Of a DNA stretch of 64,000 bases, positions 9,947 to 19,017 are shown in pieces. Positions within the stretch are counted from its first letter, which is position 1. Each line of letters opens with the position of its first letter. Where the stretch lies: contig NZ_BAYE01000002.1 of NCBI RefSeq assembly GCF_000685095.1, forward strand, positions 310,001 through 374,000, in the 5' to 3' direction. The position numbers were made by a program, and so were the translations under genes. The DNA comes from Paraburkholderia caledonica NBRC 102488. Lineage in GTDB: Bacteria; Pseudomonadota; Gammaproteobacteria; Burkholderiales; Burkholderiaceae. The notes beneath the pieces were generated by a model. It was not told the origin of the DNA. It saw only the letters and a program-made list of their open reading frames with translations, and ran no database searches.

Positions 9947-10301
9947 TGCCGCCCCACGCTGCATCCAAGTATGCGGTAATAAAGCTGAGACACAGCCACG
10001 CTATCATGGGCGTCCACCGTGCAGAGAGAGAGAGCATCTGAAGGCGGCTGCGCGCGTTCAGACAGCCTTCGCGTGGTTTCAGCGCTGCACTTCCAGGCCC
10101 ACCAGCATCCAGCTCACAAAGCCGGACCGACGGAGTCCATGCAGCGTAGCAGTACTTCCGCGATTCCAAGATGTCGACAGCGCGGATTGAGACAAGCAGA
10201 CGTGCGGCCCGTTGTTAGGTTCCTGCTCCAGGCAGTAACCCGTCAGATCCGCCGTCGCGCTCTGTTGCGCTGAAAAGGCATCCTCCAGCCGGAGAAGCAG
10301 A
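9947..10301. other. Intergenic region within the polysaccharide island
   Basis: About 355 bases between the HAD-type gene and the flippase. No frame on either strand has a supported start or a recognisable motif. It is long for an intra-operon gap, so the flippase may have its own promoter. No terminator-like hairpin with a T run was seen. Confidence 0.45.
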
Positions 10302-11618
10302 ATGGATAGACGAAAGAGCATCCGTACCGTTGGGTTCGTGTACGGCGGCTATGTGTTGAGATATCTGTACCTCATCATCGTCGTACCTTTTTACAGCAGG
10401 ACGCTTGGCGTTGACGGATACAGCCGCGTGCTGGCGTCCATGTCGCTGATGAGCGTGATCTGGATGCTGGTCGCCTATGGCTTCGAGCCCGTCGGCATGC
10501 GGGACATATCAAAAGCACAATCGACCGAAGAATGTAATGAGATTCTGTCTTTGCACTTAAGCGCGCGTCTAGTGCATGCAATTGTGGGTGGGTGCGCGGG
10601 GCTCGTCGCCACAATGTGCTCTCCTGTACTGTCCCAGACACCTCTGATCGGTGTGATGGCCACGCTGTTGGGAATTGTGTCCGGGGCCAACCTCGGTTGG
10701 CTTTTTCAGGGCCGTCACCAGTTTCGAACGCCCATCATCATCGAAGTCTTCGGTTTCGCGTTGAGCCTGGTGCTGGTGCTGACAATCGTAAGAGGTCCTC
10801 GCGACGCAGTATGGGTCGTCGCGAGTCTACTCATCTCAGGTGTAGCGTCATCGGTTATTTCTTATGGGCTCGCAATCTCACAACTGGGATGGCCACGCCT
10901 CCGATGGACAGGCACCATTTCCCTGATGCGGAAATCAACGATGCTGTTCATCTACTCTTCCGCTTCGAGGGTTCTGACAGCTTCATCGACTTATCTTTTG
11001 ACGCTACTATCTACGCCCGCCCAAGTGGGCTATTTTGGCGCGGCAGAACGTTTTGCAGCATTGAGCCTTGGATTGATGGGGCCGGCGGCCCAAGTGTTCA
11101 TTCCTACCATCACGCGCCAACTCGCCCACGGCGACAAGGAAGGCGCGAACCAGACGACTCGGCGCGGCGCTATGCTGCTTATCGGATACGGATTGCTAGT
11201 ATGTTGCGCCGCGCTTACCCTGTCCCCTCTTGTATTGCCTCTTATCCTCGGTGATTCTTTCGCGCAGAGCGCTCACATACTTCAAATCTTTGCTTTGATG
11301 TTCCCGTTTGCTGCATTCAACGAGTTCATCGCTGGTTACGTGTTTTTGCCCCGGAAAAAGGATCGCCTGCTTGCCACCGTCGGAATCGCATCCGCGTTCG
11401 TGAATATACTCCTCGCGCTTGTGCTCGCTCCCCACTACGGCGCCGTCGGACTCGCTTTCGCCCGGGTGATTGGCGAGACAACGCTCTCTGCCATGTTAAT
11501 GGTAATCATGATTCGACTTCGACTCGTTCTTTTGATACCCGGTTGCGAGCGAGCGCTAATGTTTATCAGGAACGCGTGTGGGATACGTGATCCGGCGGCT
11601 GCCCCGAAGGACAAGTAA
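10302..11618 (+). CDS. Wzx-like oligosaccharide flippase (MOP/PST superfamily)
   Basis: A 438-residue, strongly hydrophobic protein with about 12 predicted membrane segments and the usual N-terminal pattern of polysaccharide transporters (GFVYGGYVLRYLYLIIVVPFYSRTLGVDGY). It should flip lipid-linked glycan repeat units across the inner membrane. GGAG lies about 11 bases before the ATG at 10302. It is the last clear gene of the glycosyltransferase island and matches the enzymes before it. No Wzy polymerase or chain-length regulator is present in the window, so the final polymer, or even polymerisation itself, cannot be inferred. Confidence 0.88.
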   Translation: MDRRKSIRTVGFVYGGYVLRYLYLIIVVPFYSRTLGVDGYSRVLASMSLMSVIWMLVAYGFEPVGMRDISKAQSTEECNEILSLHLSARLVHAIVGGCAGLVATMCSPVLSQTPLIGVMATLLGIVSGANLGWLFQGRHQFRTPIIIEVFGFALSLVLVLTIVRGPRDAVWVVASLLISGVASSVISYGLAISQLGWPRLRWTGTISLMRKSTMLFIYSSASRVLTASSTYLLTLLSTPAQVGYFGAAERFAALSLGLMGPAAQVFIPTITRQLAHGDKEGANQTTRRGAMLLIGYGLLVCCAALTLSPLVLPLILGDSFAQSAHILQIFALMFPFAAFNEFIAGYVFLPRKKDRLLATVGIASAFVNILLALVLAPHYGAVGLAFARVIGETTLSAMLMVIMIRLRLVLLIPGCERALMFIRNACGIRDPAAAPKDK

Positions 11619-11724
11619 TCAGGTTGCCGCCATCCCGCCGTTCAAGCGGCGCCTCCATTACCGGTATCGGTGATAGAACCTCCTACAATGGGGAATGATT
11701 TCAGTCTGAGGAGGCCGCATCGCC

Positions 11725-12186
11725 ATGCAGCCCGGTGCCAATTTGAACCTGATCGACGTCGTTGGCTTGGTGGTCGGCGGCCTTGCTCTGTTTCTGCTCG
11801 GACTGGAACTCATGACGGGAGGACTGAAGGCCATCGCCGGTTCTCGTTTGCAGGCGCTGCTCGGCACGCTGACGGCGAACCGGTTTCGCGGCGTGCTCGC
11901 CGGCGCGGGCATCACTGCGCTGATCATGAGCGCCAATATCGGCTCGACGCTGACTGCGCAGATCATCGCCTTCAATATCTCGGCGATTACGCCATTCCTG
12001 CTCGCGGGCGGTTTTCTGCTGTACGGTTTCTCCAGGCGCCAACTGGTGCGCGAACTCGGCGGCGTTCTGCTTGGCCCTCGCCTGCTGTTTCTCGCAGTCA
12101 TTTTCCGTCTGGCGAATGACATGATCGAGCATTTCAATGAGGTGGCCCGGCTGTCCCATGCCAACGTCAGAGCAGTCGATCATTGA
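11725..12186 (+). pseudogene. Truncated and internally deleted Na+/phosphate cotransporter (PF02690-type) remnant
   Basis: An open frame of 153 codons whose start matches the N-terminus of NptA-type Na/Pi cotransporters (LALFLLGLELMTGGLKAIAG, LTANRFRGVLAGAGITALI), which are normally above 500 residues. The QSSS-containing segment that should follow TALI is missing; the frame jumps straight to ANIGSTLTAQIIAF, so about 25-30 codons of a core repeat are deleted in frame. Similarity fades after GGVLLG and a stop follows about 40 codons later. A strong ribosome binding site (GAGGAGG, 10 bases upstream) remains. The loss of the substrate-binding QSSS repeat argues against transport, so it is called a pseudogene; a small expressed membrane protein is still possible. 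Confidence 0.75.
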
Positions 12187-12470
12187 ACGATGTGCAGATG
12201 CCTAGTTGCAAAGTAATTAATAAGCGCTCCCGCACATATTCACCCATAGCAAACAGCCATGGTTTCTGATTCCAGATGGCATTCAAACGTTCAGGTATGC
12301 ACAGGATGAAATATCAAACCTTATGGGAATCTTAAGCACAGTACCGACTACCTGGGAAAACGATAAGGATAGCTGCTCACGGAAATGCATAAGCTATAGA
12401 AACGTCTACTATCTCTTCCGGCGCGCGGTTGAGGTAGGTCTACTCCGACGACGACGATGGGAGGTGTACG

Positions 12471-13700
12471 ATGCCGAAGCACATATTGGCGAATGCATTG
12501 TTGGCATCTGCGGCTATCGCGATTGCAGGTTGCGGCGGGGACCAACTCAGCATTAGCGGGCCGCATTATGTATCGGACATCGCGGTCCCGAACATCAAGG
12601 CCGGCGTAAACTTCTCATTCGACATCGGCGCTGTTTCAGGTAGCCGATACTACTTCACCGACAGGAATAACGCATCTCTGGATCAGATCGACATACCGTC
12701 GAAGACCTTTGTTAAGGCCATTCAGGGAAGCGGGCCGCTAGCGTTCACAGGGCTTGGCCCCGGGCCGAATTCGCAGGCGGGTCCGGACGGCGCGACACCT
12801 GTCGGCAACTTCATCTACGTGGGCGACGTGAACTCTGTGAAGGTGGTCGATCCCGCTGTGGGCGCCGTGACGAGCAAAATCACGGTTAGCACGACGGGCG
12901 TACGCGCAGATGAAGGTTGTCTGGATCCCACGCATGGCATCTTTATGATCTCCAGCCCGGAAGAGACGCCCCCGTTCGCCACATTCATCAACACGTCGAC
13001 GCAGACCGTCGTCGCCAAGGTAACGTTCACGGACCTCTCCGGCAAGCCCACCGCGGGCCTCGAAGCGTGCCGGTACGACGCTGCCAGCGACAACTTCTAT
13101 GTGAACGTTGACGGAAGCACGGCGAATCCTCATGGCGAACTGGTGAAATTGCCGGGAGCGTCCATTCGAGCAATACCGACCGGTGGCAGTCAAAACTACA
13201 CGTCGCTAACGGGCGTCGCGATGTACTCCGAAGGCAATTGTGATCCCACAGGGCTGGCACTGGGGCCCGGCAGCGATATTGCGGTCGGATGTCGTGAAGG
13301 TACGACTGGCGCGCCATTGCTTTTGCAGATCTTCAACCGTTCGAACGGTGCACTGGTGGCGTCTCTGAACGCAGGCGGCGGCGATCAGCTTGAATATGAT
13401 GCGCCCACCAATCGCTACTACAACGCGGCGAGCCGGTGGACGTCTTCTGGCAATGCGTCGACGAACGGCACCTGCTCGGCCGCGTCGCCATGTACGCCCG
13501 TGTTGACGATCGTCGACGCCGGCAATCGCAGTGTCGTCGCCCGTCTTAACACGGGCAATAACGCGCATTCGGTTGCGGTCGACTCAGCCACCGGGCTCAT
13601 TTTCGTTCCGTACTCTTCCGCGACATCGCCGGCGGGATGTCCGGGTTGCGCGGCAAACGGGTTCGTCAATGGCGGGGTGTCGGTATTCGCCGCCAGGTGA
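12471..13700 (+). CDS. Lipoprotein with predicted beta-propeller (YncE-like) repeats
   Basis: A 409-residue exported protein. Residues 1-21 form a lipoprotein signal peptide ending in the lipobox IAGC, and the mature part starts CGGDQLS. The rest has repeats of about 50 residues with strand patterns such as NFIYVGDVNSVKVVDPAVGAVTSKI, DNFYVNVDG and HSVAVDSATGLIFVPY, typical of YVTN/YncE-type beta-propellers. Cysteine pairs near CTP and CPGC may form disulfides. GGGAGG lies 6 bases before the ATG at 12471. It is flanked by unrelated genes and appears monocistronic. Such propellers often bind partners or ligands; no catalytic role can be read here. Confidence 0.82.
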   Translation: MPKHILANALLASAAIAIAGCGGDQLSISGPHYVSDIAVPNIKAGVNFSFDIGAVSGSRYYFTDRNNASLDQIDIPSKTFVKAIQGSGPLAFTGLGPGPNSQAGPDGATPVGNFIYVGDVNSVKVVDPAVGAVTSKITVSTTGVRADEGCLDPTHGIFMISSPEETPPFATFINTSTQTVVAKVTFTDLSGKPTAGLEACRYDAASDNFYVNVDGSTANPHGELVKLPGASIRAIPTGGSQNYTSLTGVAMYSEGNCDPTGLALGPGSDIAVGCREGTTGAPLLLQIFNRSNGALVASLNAGGGDQLEYDAPTNRYYNAASRWTSSGNASTNGTCSAASPCTPVLTIVDAGNRSVVARLNTGNNAHSVAVDSATGLIFVPYSSATSPAGCPGCAANGFVNGGVSVFAAR

Positions 13701-14027
13701 GGCGTGGCAATGCTGTGGGCTTCACTTGCGCGGCATCTTCAGGCGCACCAATCGTAGATCGGAAGGCGGCGGGCCAACCTGGAGACAGGTCTCGCCGCGC
13801 GAACATGCCTTCAGCACTCGGTTGATGCGTCAGTCCAACGAACTCCCCTTCCCAACAAATCCGTCGGTCGAATTCCAAAGACCGTGACAAAGAACACTGT
13901 ACGGATGTACAGTCCCGGTAAAATACCCTAAACGCACGTGCCCTTGCCGCCCGCACTTTCCGAAGGTGCGGGCGAGCGCCCCTTTGACCGGGCGGCACCA
14001 CGAACGCCACTATTGAGCAAACACGGC
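13701..14027. other. Promoter region of dinB
   Basis: A stretch of 327 bases between the lipoprotein gene and dinB. Apart from the LexA box listed separately and the sequence TAAAAT at 13919-13924, which could serve as a -10 element, nothing is recognised. A frame that continues upstream of dinB to 13938 gives an N-terminus unlike DinB and lacks a ribosome binding site, so this sequence is treated as untranslated leader. Confidence 0.5.
13897..13912. promoter_or_regulatory. LexA (SOS) box upstream of dinB
   Basis: CTGTACGGATGTACAG matches the CTGT-N8-ACAG form of the LexA operator of beta- and gammaproteobacteria exactly in both half-sites. It lies 115 bases before the dinB start and just upstream of TAAAAT (13919-13924), so bound LexA would cover the promoter. 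This predicts damage-inducible transcription of the polymerase. The neighbouring lipoprotein gene points toward the site and is not expected to be controlled by it. Confidence 0.85.
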
Positions 14028-15173
14028 ATGCCAGATGAACGGCGCATAGCCCACATCGACATGGACGCATTCTTTGCGTCTTGCGAACTGTCGCAGTATC
14101 CAGAACTACGAGGCGAGGCCATGGTGGTTGCCGGTCGTCGCACGGACGCGCCGCGAACCAACCCTGACGGCACACGCGAATTTTCGCGCTTACGCGACTA
14201 TGTCGGCAGAGGCGTCTTGACTACCGCCACCTACGAAGCGCGCGCGTTCGGAGTTCACTCCGGCATGCCCACCATGAAGGCCGCCCGGTTAGCGCCAGAT
14301 GCGATTATCCTTCCGGTGAACTTCGACCTCTACCGAATGTATTCGCGACTGTTCAAAGATGCAGTGCGGTCGGTCACTTCGAGCATAGAAGACGTCGGTA
14401 TCGACGAAGTGTACGCAGACGTCTCGCTCACGAGCGGCAGTTCAGAGGAAGTAGCGCGCAAGCTGAAATCGGCGGTGTTGGAAGCAACGAATCTCACCTG
14501 CTCCGTGGGAATCGCACCCAACAAGCTGCTTGCAAAGCTGTGCTCCGATATGCAAAAGCCCGACGGCATCACGATCCTGAAGTTCGAAGACGTGCAGTCC
14601 AGGATCTGGCCAATGGCCGCGAATAAGATCAACGGTATTGGCCCCAAGGCCAGCGCGAAACTTGCGTCATTGGGAATAACGACCATCGGCGGAATCGCTG
14701 CGTGCGACGAGCCGTGGCTCATAGAGCACTTTGGCCGAAGCTACGGTGCATGGCTTCGCAGAGTGTCCCACGGTCTTGATGAGAGACCTGTGGTGACATA
14801 CAGCGAACCGGTCTCGATGAGTCGCGAGACCACATTCGAACGGGACCTGCATGCCGTACGGCATCGGCAGGAACTGGGCGCCGCATTCACCCGTCTGTGC
14901 GAACAGGTGGCAGCCGATCTGCAGAGAAAAGGCTATCTGGCGAGGAAGATCGGCATCAAGCTTCGCTTTAACGACTTCAAAACAGTCACGCGCGACATTA
15001 CGCTTCCCGAACCCATTGCCAACGCAGAAGCGTTGCGGCGCGCGGCAACTGACTGCCTGAAGAGAGTGGAGCTCGTTAAATCCATCAGGCTGCTCGGAGT
15101 CAAGGCCGGCAACCTGCAACCCGCCGGACAAATTCCGCGTGACGAGTCGGTTCAGTTCACGCTTGATTTCTAG
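14028..15173 (+). CDS. dinB: DNA polymerase IV, Y family
   Basis: A 381-residue error-prone translesion polymerase. The catalytic palm motif is HIDMDAFFASCE near the N-terminus, and the second acidic motif is SIEDVGIDEVYADVS, giving the three metal-binding carboxylates. A helix-hairpin-helix region (NGIGPKASAKLASLGI) and a little-finger domain (SRETTFERDL onward) follow. The ATG at 14028 is chosen because the protein then begins with MPDERRIAHIDMD; upstream codons do not look like DinB. Compared with E. coli DinB there is an extra loop of about 20 residues between VVAGRR and GRGVLTTATYEARAFG; I believe betaproteobacterial homologues share it. A LexA box 115 bases upstream supports SOS control. 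Confidence 0.95.
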   Translation: MPDERRIAHIDMDAFFASCELSQYPELRGEAMVVAGRRTDAPRTNPDGTREFSRLRDYVGRGVLTTATYEARAFGVHSGMPTMKAARLAPDAIILPVNFDLYRMYSRLFKDAVRSVTSSIEDVGIDEVYADVSLTSGSSEEVARKLKSAVLEATNLTCSVGIAPNKLLAKLCSDMQKPDGITILKFEDVQSRIWPMAANKINGIGPKASAKLASLGITTIGGIAACDEPWLIEHFGRSYGAWLRRVSHGLDERPVVTYSEPVSMSRETTFERDLHAVRHRQELGAAFTRLCEQVAADLQRKGYLARKIGIKLRFNDFKTVTRDITLPEPIANAEALRRAATDCLKRVELVKSIRLLGVKAGNLQPAGQIPRDESVQFTLDF

Positions 15174-15230
15174 TTCATGCGTTCGCTTCCATGCAGCGTG
15201 ACACGGAGCGGCGAAGCGGTGGCTACCCGT

Positions 15231-16730
15231 TCAGGCAGACTTTCCTTTTACTAGTGACGAATATGATGCTGGTGCCGGTGGAGTGTTTGCGCTCGCCGCA
15301 CCATTTCCCACGCCATTCCCCGGCAGTTTCGCCGCATTCGAACGTACTGACAGCGTGACGCTCTCCGCAAGCGAAGCAGCGATCGAAAATGCAAACGTAT
15401 TGACGCCGTTCGCGCTTTGCACCGACACGCTGCCGCGATGCATCTCCGCAATCGCCTTAACGATTGCGAGACCGAGTCCGTGGTTCTCGCGGCTATTGGT
15501 GCGCGACGCTTCAGCACGATAAAAACGGTCGAACAGATGTTCGAGCACGGCGGGCTCGATCGGCTCGCCGGGATTCGCAACTTCAATGCGCACCTGTTGC
15601 CCGTCCCGCACAATGCGCACGTTGATCTGCGCACCAGGCTGGCAATGCTGGATCGCGTTCATCAACAGATTCGTGCAGGCGCGACCGAACAGCGAGCGGT
15701 TCACATGCGCCGAGGCGTCGCCATGCAACCGCGCATGCACGCGAGCTTCTTCGAGTGGAATCTCCAGAAACTCCAGCGTGTGTGCAACTTCAGCCGCCAG
15801 CGATACTTCAACGAGGCCCGTTGCGCGCTCGCCCTGGTCGGCTCGCGCGAGGAACAGCATGTCGTTGATGATCGCGCGCATTCGTTCGAATTCTTCGAGA
15901 TTCGACTGTAGCGTATGACGCAAATCGTCCACGGAGCGGTTGCGTGTCAACGCCACTTCCGTTTGCCCGATCAGGATCGTGACCGGCGTACGCAATTCGT
16001 GCGCGACGTCCGCATTGAAGGATTCGAGGCGGCAGTACGCACCGTCGAGACGTTCAAGCGCGCCGTTGAAAGAATTAGCGAGGTCATTCAATTCATGCGG
16101 CAACGACGTGGTGTTCAACCGTTGCGAGCGATTGTTCGGACTGACGGCGGACGCGTCGCGGGTGAGACGCGTCAACGGTGCGAGGCCGATGCGCGTCACC
16201 GAATAACTGAGCAGCAGCACCGCGAGGCTGCCAAGCGCCGACAGCGCCGCAAGCGCGAAGCCGAACACGCGCATCGTGCGAATGTTCGGCGAATAGCTCG
16301 ATGCAACCTGCAACTGCATGGGGGGCCGCGTCGAATAGCCGGGAATGGACACCGTGGTGGTGAGCATGTCTTCACCGCCGCCCACCGGCCTCACGCGGGC
16401 GTAGCCGCCGGGCCAGGTCTTCACGGTCGAACCCTCGATGGGCTTGCCATAGTTGTAGGACGGCTCGATGCTCGTTACCGCATATACGGTGCTGCGGTCA
16501 TGAGGCGTCATGTCGGTAAGCTTCTCGCGCGACATGCGCCATTTTTCAGGTGTCAGCCCGTGATTGCAGATGAGCCGCGCGATCTGGGCACGGTCGTCGA
16601 GCGACTCGCGCAAGTGGTTCTCGAGCTGCGAGCGCAACACCGCAAAAAGCCCCGCGCCGACGAGCGTAAATACGAACAGCGCGACGAGCGCGAACATCAG
16701 TGCGAGGCGCCGTGCTATTGAACGGTTCAT
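15231..16730 (-). CDS. Sensor histidine kinase of the efflux operon (CusS/IrlS-like)
   Basis: A 499-residue inner-membrane kinase. A first membrane segment (about 10-33) and a second (about 155-177) enclose a periplasmic sensor region. A HAMP linker follows, then the phosphoacceptor motif FNADVAHELRTP with His near residue 244, and the ATPase motifs NLLMNAIQH (N box), LFDRFYRAE (F box) and NHGLGLAIVKAI (G2 box). Its ATG overlaps the stop codon of the response regulator gene (ATGA at 16730-16727), so the two are translationally coupled. It is the last gene of a unit that begins with the RND permease and probably senses the efflux substrate, perhaps a metal ion as in CusS relatives; the ligand is not shown by the sequence. 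Confidence 0.93.
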   Translation of the reverse strand: MNRSIARRLALMFALVALFVFTLVGAGLFAVLRSQLENHLRESLDDRAQIARLICNHGLTPEKWRMSREKLTDMTPHDRSTVYAVTSIEPSYNYGKPIEGSTVKTWPGGYARVRPVGGGEDMLTTTVSIPGYSTRPPMQLQVASSYSPNIRTMRVFGFALAALSALGSLAVLLLSYSVTRIGLAPLTRLTRDASAVSPNNRSQRLNTTSLPHELNDLANSFNGALERLDGAYCRLESFNADVAHELRTPVTILIGQTEVALTRNRSVDDLRHTLQSNLEEFERMRAIINDMLFLARADQGERATGLVEVSLAAEVAHTLEFLEIPLEEARVHARLHGDASAHVNRSLFGRACTNLLMNAIQHCQPGAQINVRIVRDGQQVRIEVANPGEPIEPAVLEHLFDRFYRAEASRTNSRENHGLGLAIVKAIAEMHRGSVSVQSANGVNTFAFSIAASLAESVTLSVRSNAAKLPGNGVGNGAASANTPPAPASYSSLVKGKSA

Positions 16731-17413
16731 GGCTGTTCCGCCTCTTCGCGCACTTCAAGCACATAGCCCATGCCGCGCACGGTATGCAGCAGTTTGGAAG
16801 AAAACGGGCCGTCGAGCTTCGCGCGCAATCGCTTGATCGCCGTTTCCACGACGTTAGTATGACTATCGAAGTTGACATCCCAGACGAGTTCGGTGATCGC
16901 GGTCTTCGACAGAATATCGCCTTGCCTGCGGGCCAAAACGCTTAGCAGCTGGAATTCTTTCGCGGTGAGATCGAGACGCACGCCCTCTCGCGTCGCGCGC
17001 CTTCCGATCAGATCGACGAACAGATCGCCAACTGAAATGAGCGTGGATTCCTGCGAGCGCGTGCGGCGCGCCAAAGCGTGCAGACGCTCGACCAGTTCGA
17101 GGAATGAGAATGGCTTGGTCAGATAGTCGTCGGCGCCTTCGCGCAGACCGCGCACGCGGTCGTTCACATGATCGCGTGCCGTCAGCATGATGACCGGCGT
17201 CGACTTGCGCATGCGCAGCGCCTTCAGCACGCTGAAGCCGTCGCGCTTGGGCAGCATGACGTCGAGCACGATCACGTCGTAATCGAACTCGGTGGCCAGA
17301 TGCATGCCCTCTTCACCATCGAGCGCGACGTCCACGACCCAGCCCTGCTCTGTCAAACCGGAGCGCAGGTAGTCCACCACCTTGTGCTCGTCTTCAACAA
17401 TCAGCAATTTCAT
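16727..17413 (-). CDS. OmpR/PhoB-family response regulator of the efflux operon (CusR/IrlR-like)
   Basis: A 228-residue transcription factor. The receiver domain has the acidic pocket VEDEH and phospho-acceptor Asp51 in VLDVMLPKRDG, with the conserved Thr/Lys in MLTARD and YLTKPFSF. A C-terminal winged helix (LTAKEFQLLSVLARRQGDILSK, NVVETAIKRLRAKLD) binds DNA. It should be phosphorylated by the kinase encoded next to it, with which it shares a 4-base ATGA overlap. A gap of 65 bases separates it from the outer-membrane factor gene, so autoregulation of the whole efflux unit is likely. Confidence 0.95.
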   Translation of the reverse strand: MKLLIVEDEHKVVDYLRSGLTEQGWVVDVALDGEEGMHLATEFDYDVIVLDVMLPKRDGFSVLKALRMRKSTPVIMLTARDHVNDRVRGLREGADDYLTKPFSFLELVERLHALARRTRSQESTLISVGDLFVDLIGRRATREGVRLDLTAKEFQLLSVLARRQGDILSKTAITELVWDVNFDSHTNVVETAIKRLRAKLDGPFSSKLLHTVRGMGYVLEVREEAEQP

Positions 17414-17478
17414 GCGCGTCCCCTAGTGTCTGCATTATACGAAACGCCTCGTATTGCTTCCCGTGCACCGTGCCGGCC

Positions 17479-19017
17479 TCACTGGGCAGCGGCACGTGTC
17501 TGGACGGGCCCGGCGCCCTCCGGCTGCATGTCCTGTTGCCCAACCCTTGATTCGCCGCTCGCCGGTCCCGTGCTCGCGTCCCAGCCACCACCCAGCGCCT
17601 TGACGAGCGAGACCGAAAGCGTCATCTGCTGGCCGCGAATCTGCGCGTCCTGACGCTTGCTGTTGAGCAACGACTGCTGTGCGGTAATGACATCCAGATA
17701 CGCAACAAGGCCGCCCGAATAACGGTCGTTGGCCAGCGCGAGCAGACGTTGCGAATCCGCGACCGCTTGCTCCGATTGCTTCGCCGCGCCGTCGAGCACG
17801 GCGAGACCCGTAATGCCGTCCTGCACCTGCTGGAATGCGTTGAGCACCGTTTGCCGATAGTCGGCCTCGGTCGCTTTATAACCTTCGCTCGCGAACTGCA
17901 CGTTGGCCGCGCGCCGCCCGCCGTCGAACAGGACCTGGCTGGCCGCCGCACCGAGCGTCCACATCAGCGTGGGCGCGCTCAGCAAGCTCGCGAACTGCGT
18001 GCTTTCCCAGCCGATGCCGGGCGTCAGCGTGAGGCTCGGAAAAAACGCCGCCTTGGCAACGCCGATCTGCGCATTGGCCGCTGCCATTGCGCGCTCGGCC
18101 GAGGCGATGTCGGGCCGCCGTTGCAGCACGTCGCTCGGCACGCCGAGCGCAATCGCCGGCACCTGGAAGTTCAGGACCTTCGGCTCGATTGCGAATTGAG
18201 GCGCGGGCACGCCGACGAGCGCCGCGAGCGCGTGCTCGAATTGCGCGCGCTGGTTCAGCAGCAACTGCGCTTGCACACGCGTCGTGTCGAGCAGCGACTT
18301 CTGTTGCAAGACATCGAGCCCCGACACGGCGCCGAGCTCATGTTCGGAGTTCACATAATCGAGTGCTTTCTGCTGCAGCGTGACCGATTGGTTCAGCACG
18401 TCGATTTCGGTGTCGAGCTCACGCAATGAGAAGTAGTCGCTCGCCACCTCGGTAGTGAGCACGAGTCGCGCGTTGGCGAGATCGTCTGCGGATTGCTCGG
18501 CGGACGCCGCCGCGCCTTCCACCTGGCGGCGTATGCGGCCAAAGAGATCGGTGTCGTAGCTGATCGTGGGACCGATCTGCAGATTGTTCTGCACCGTCGA
18601 TGTGGTCGGCACGCCGTAGTTCGTGCGCGGTCTGTCGCGAGAAATGCGGAAGCGTGACGCCGATGCGGCGAGGTCCACTTCGGGAACCTGCTGCGCACGC
18701 GTGTTCGCAAGCGTCGCCTTCGCCTGAGCATAGTGCGCGCTCGCGGCCACCAGCGTCTGATTCTGTGCGAGCGCCTGGGTTTCCAGCGTGGCGAGCGTGG
18801 AGTCGCGATAGACGTTCCACCAGTCAGGGTCCATCGGCGCATGCGACGGAGCCGCGACACGCCAGTACGAATCGGTCTTCCATTCGGGCGGCACCTCTGC
18901 CTGCGGCCGCTTGTAATCCGGACCCACCGTGCACGCCGCGAGCATGGCCGCACTGGCAGCCGCACCGACCGCCGCGGCAACCCTGGCGACGCCCCTGCCG
19001 CCGCGCGTGGGTTTCAC
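17479..19017 (-). CDS. RND efflux outer-membrane lipoprotein (NodT/OprM family)
   Basis: A 512-residue outer-membrane channel of the TolC/OprM type. The signal peptide ends in the lipobox LAAC and is followed by TVGPDYKRPQ, the standard start of NodT-type factors. Two related halves of about 200 residues rich in heptad-like helices follow (for example LDVLQQKSLLDTTRVQAQLLLNQ and LVAYLDVITAQQSLLNSKRQ), as expected for the trimeric helical barrel. Its start overlaps the stop of the adaptor gene by 4 bases (ATGA at 19017-19014). With the adaptor and permease it completes a tripartite pump that moves substrates out of the cell. Confidence 0.95.
   Translation of the reverse strand: MKPTRGGRGVARVAAAVGAAASAAMLAACTVGPDYKRPQAEVPPEWKTDSYWRVAAPSHAPMDPDWWNVYRDSTLATLETQALAQNQTLVAASAHYAQAKATLANTRAQQVPEVDLAASASRFRISRDRPRTNYGVPTTSTVQNNLQIGPTISYDTDLFGRIRRQVEGAAASAEQSADDLANARLVLTTEVASDYFSLRELDTEIDVLNQSVTLQQKALDYVNSEHELGAVSGLDVLQQKSLLDTTRVQAQLLLNQRAQFEHALAALVGVPAPQFAIEPKVLNFQVPAIALGVPSDVLQRRPDIASAERAMAAANAQIGVAKAAFFPSLTLTPGIGWESTQFASLLSAPTLMWTLGAAASQVLFDGGRRAANVQFASEGYKATEADYRQTVLNAFQQVQDGITGLAVLDGAAKQSEQAVADSQRLLALANDRYSGGLVAYLDVITAQQSLLNSKRQDAQIRGQQMTLSVSLVKALGGGWDASTGPASGESRVGQQDMQPEGAGPVQTRAAAQ

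Noticed and set aside
14150..14220. Extra loop of about 20 residues in DinB as a novel insertion
   Set aside because: As far as I can recall, DinB proteins of related betaproteobacteria have the same loop, so it is a subfamily trait rather than an oddity of this gene.
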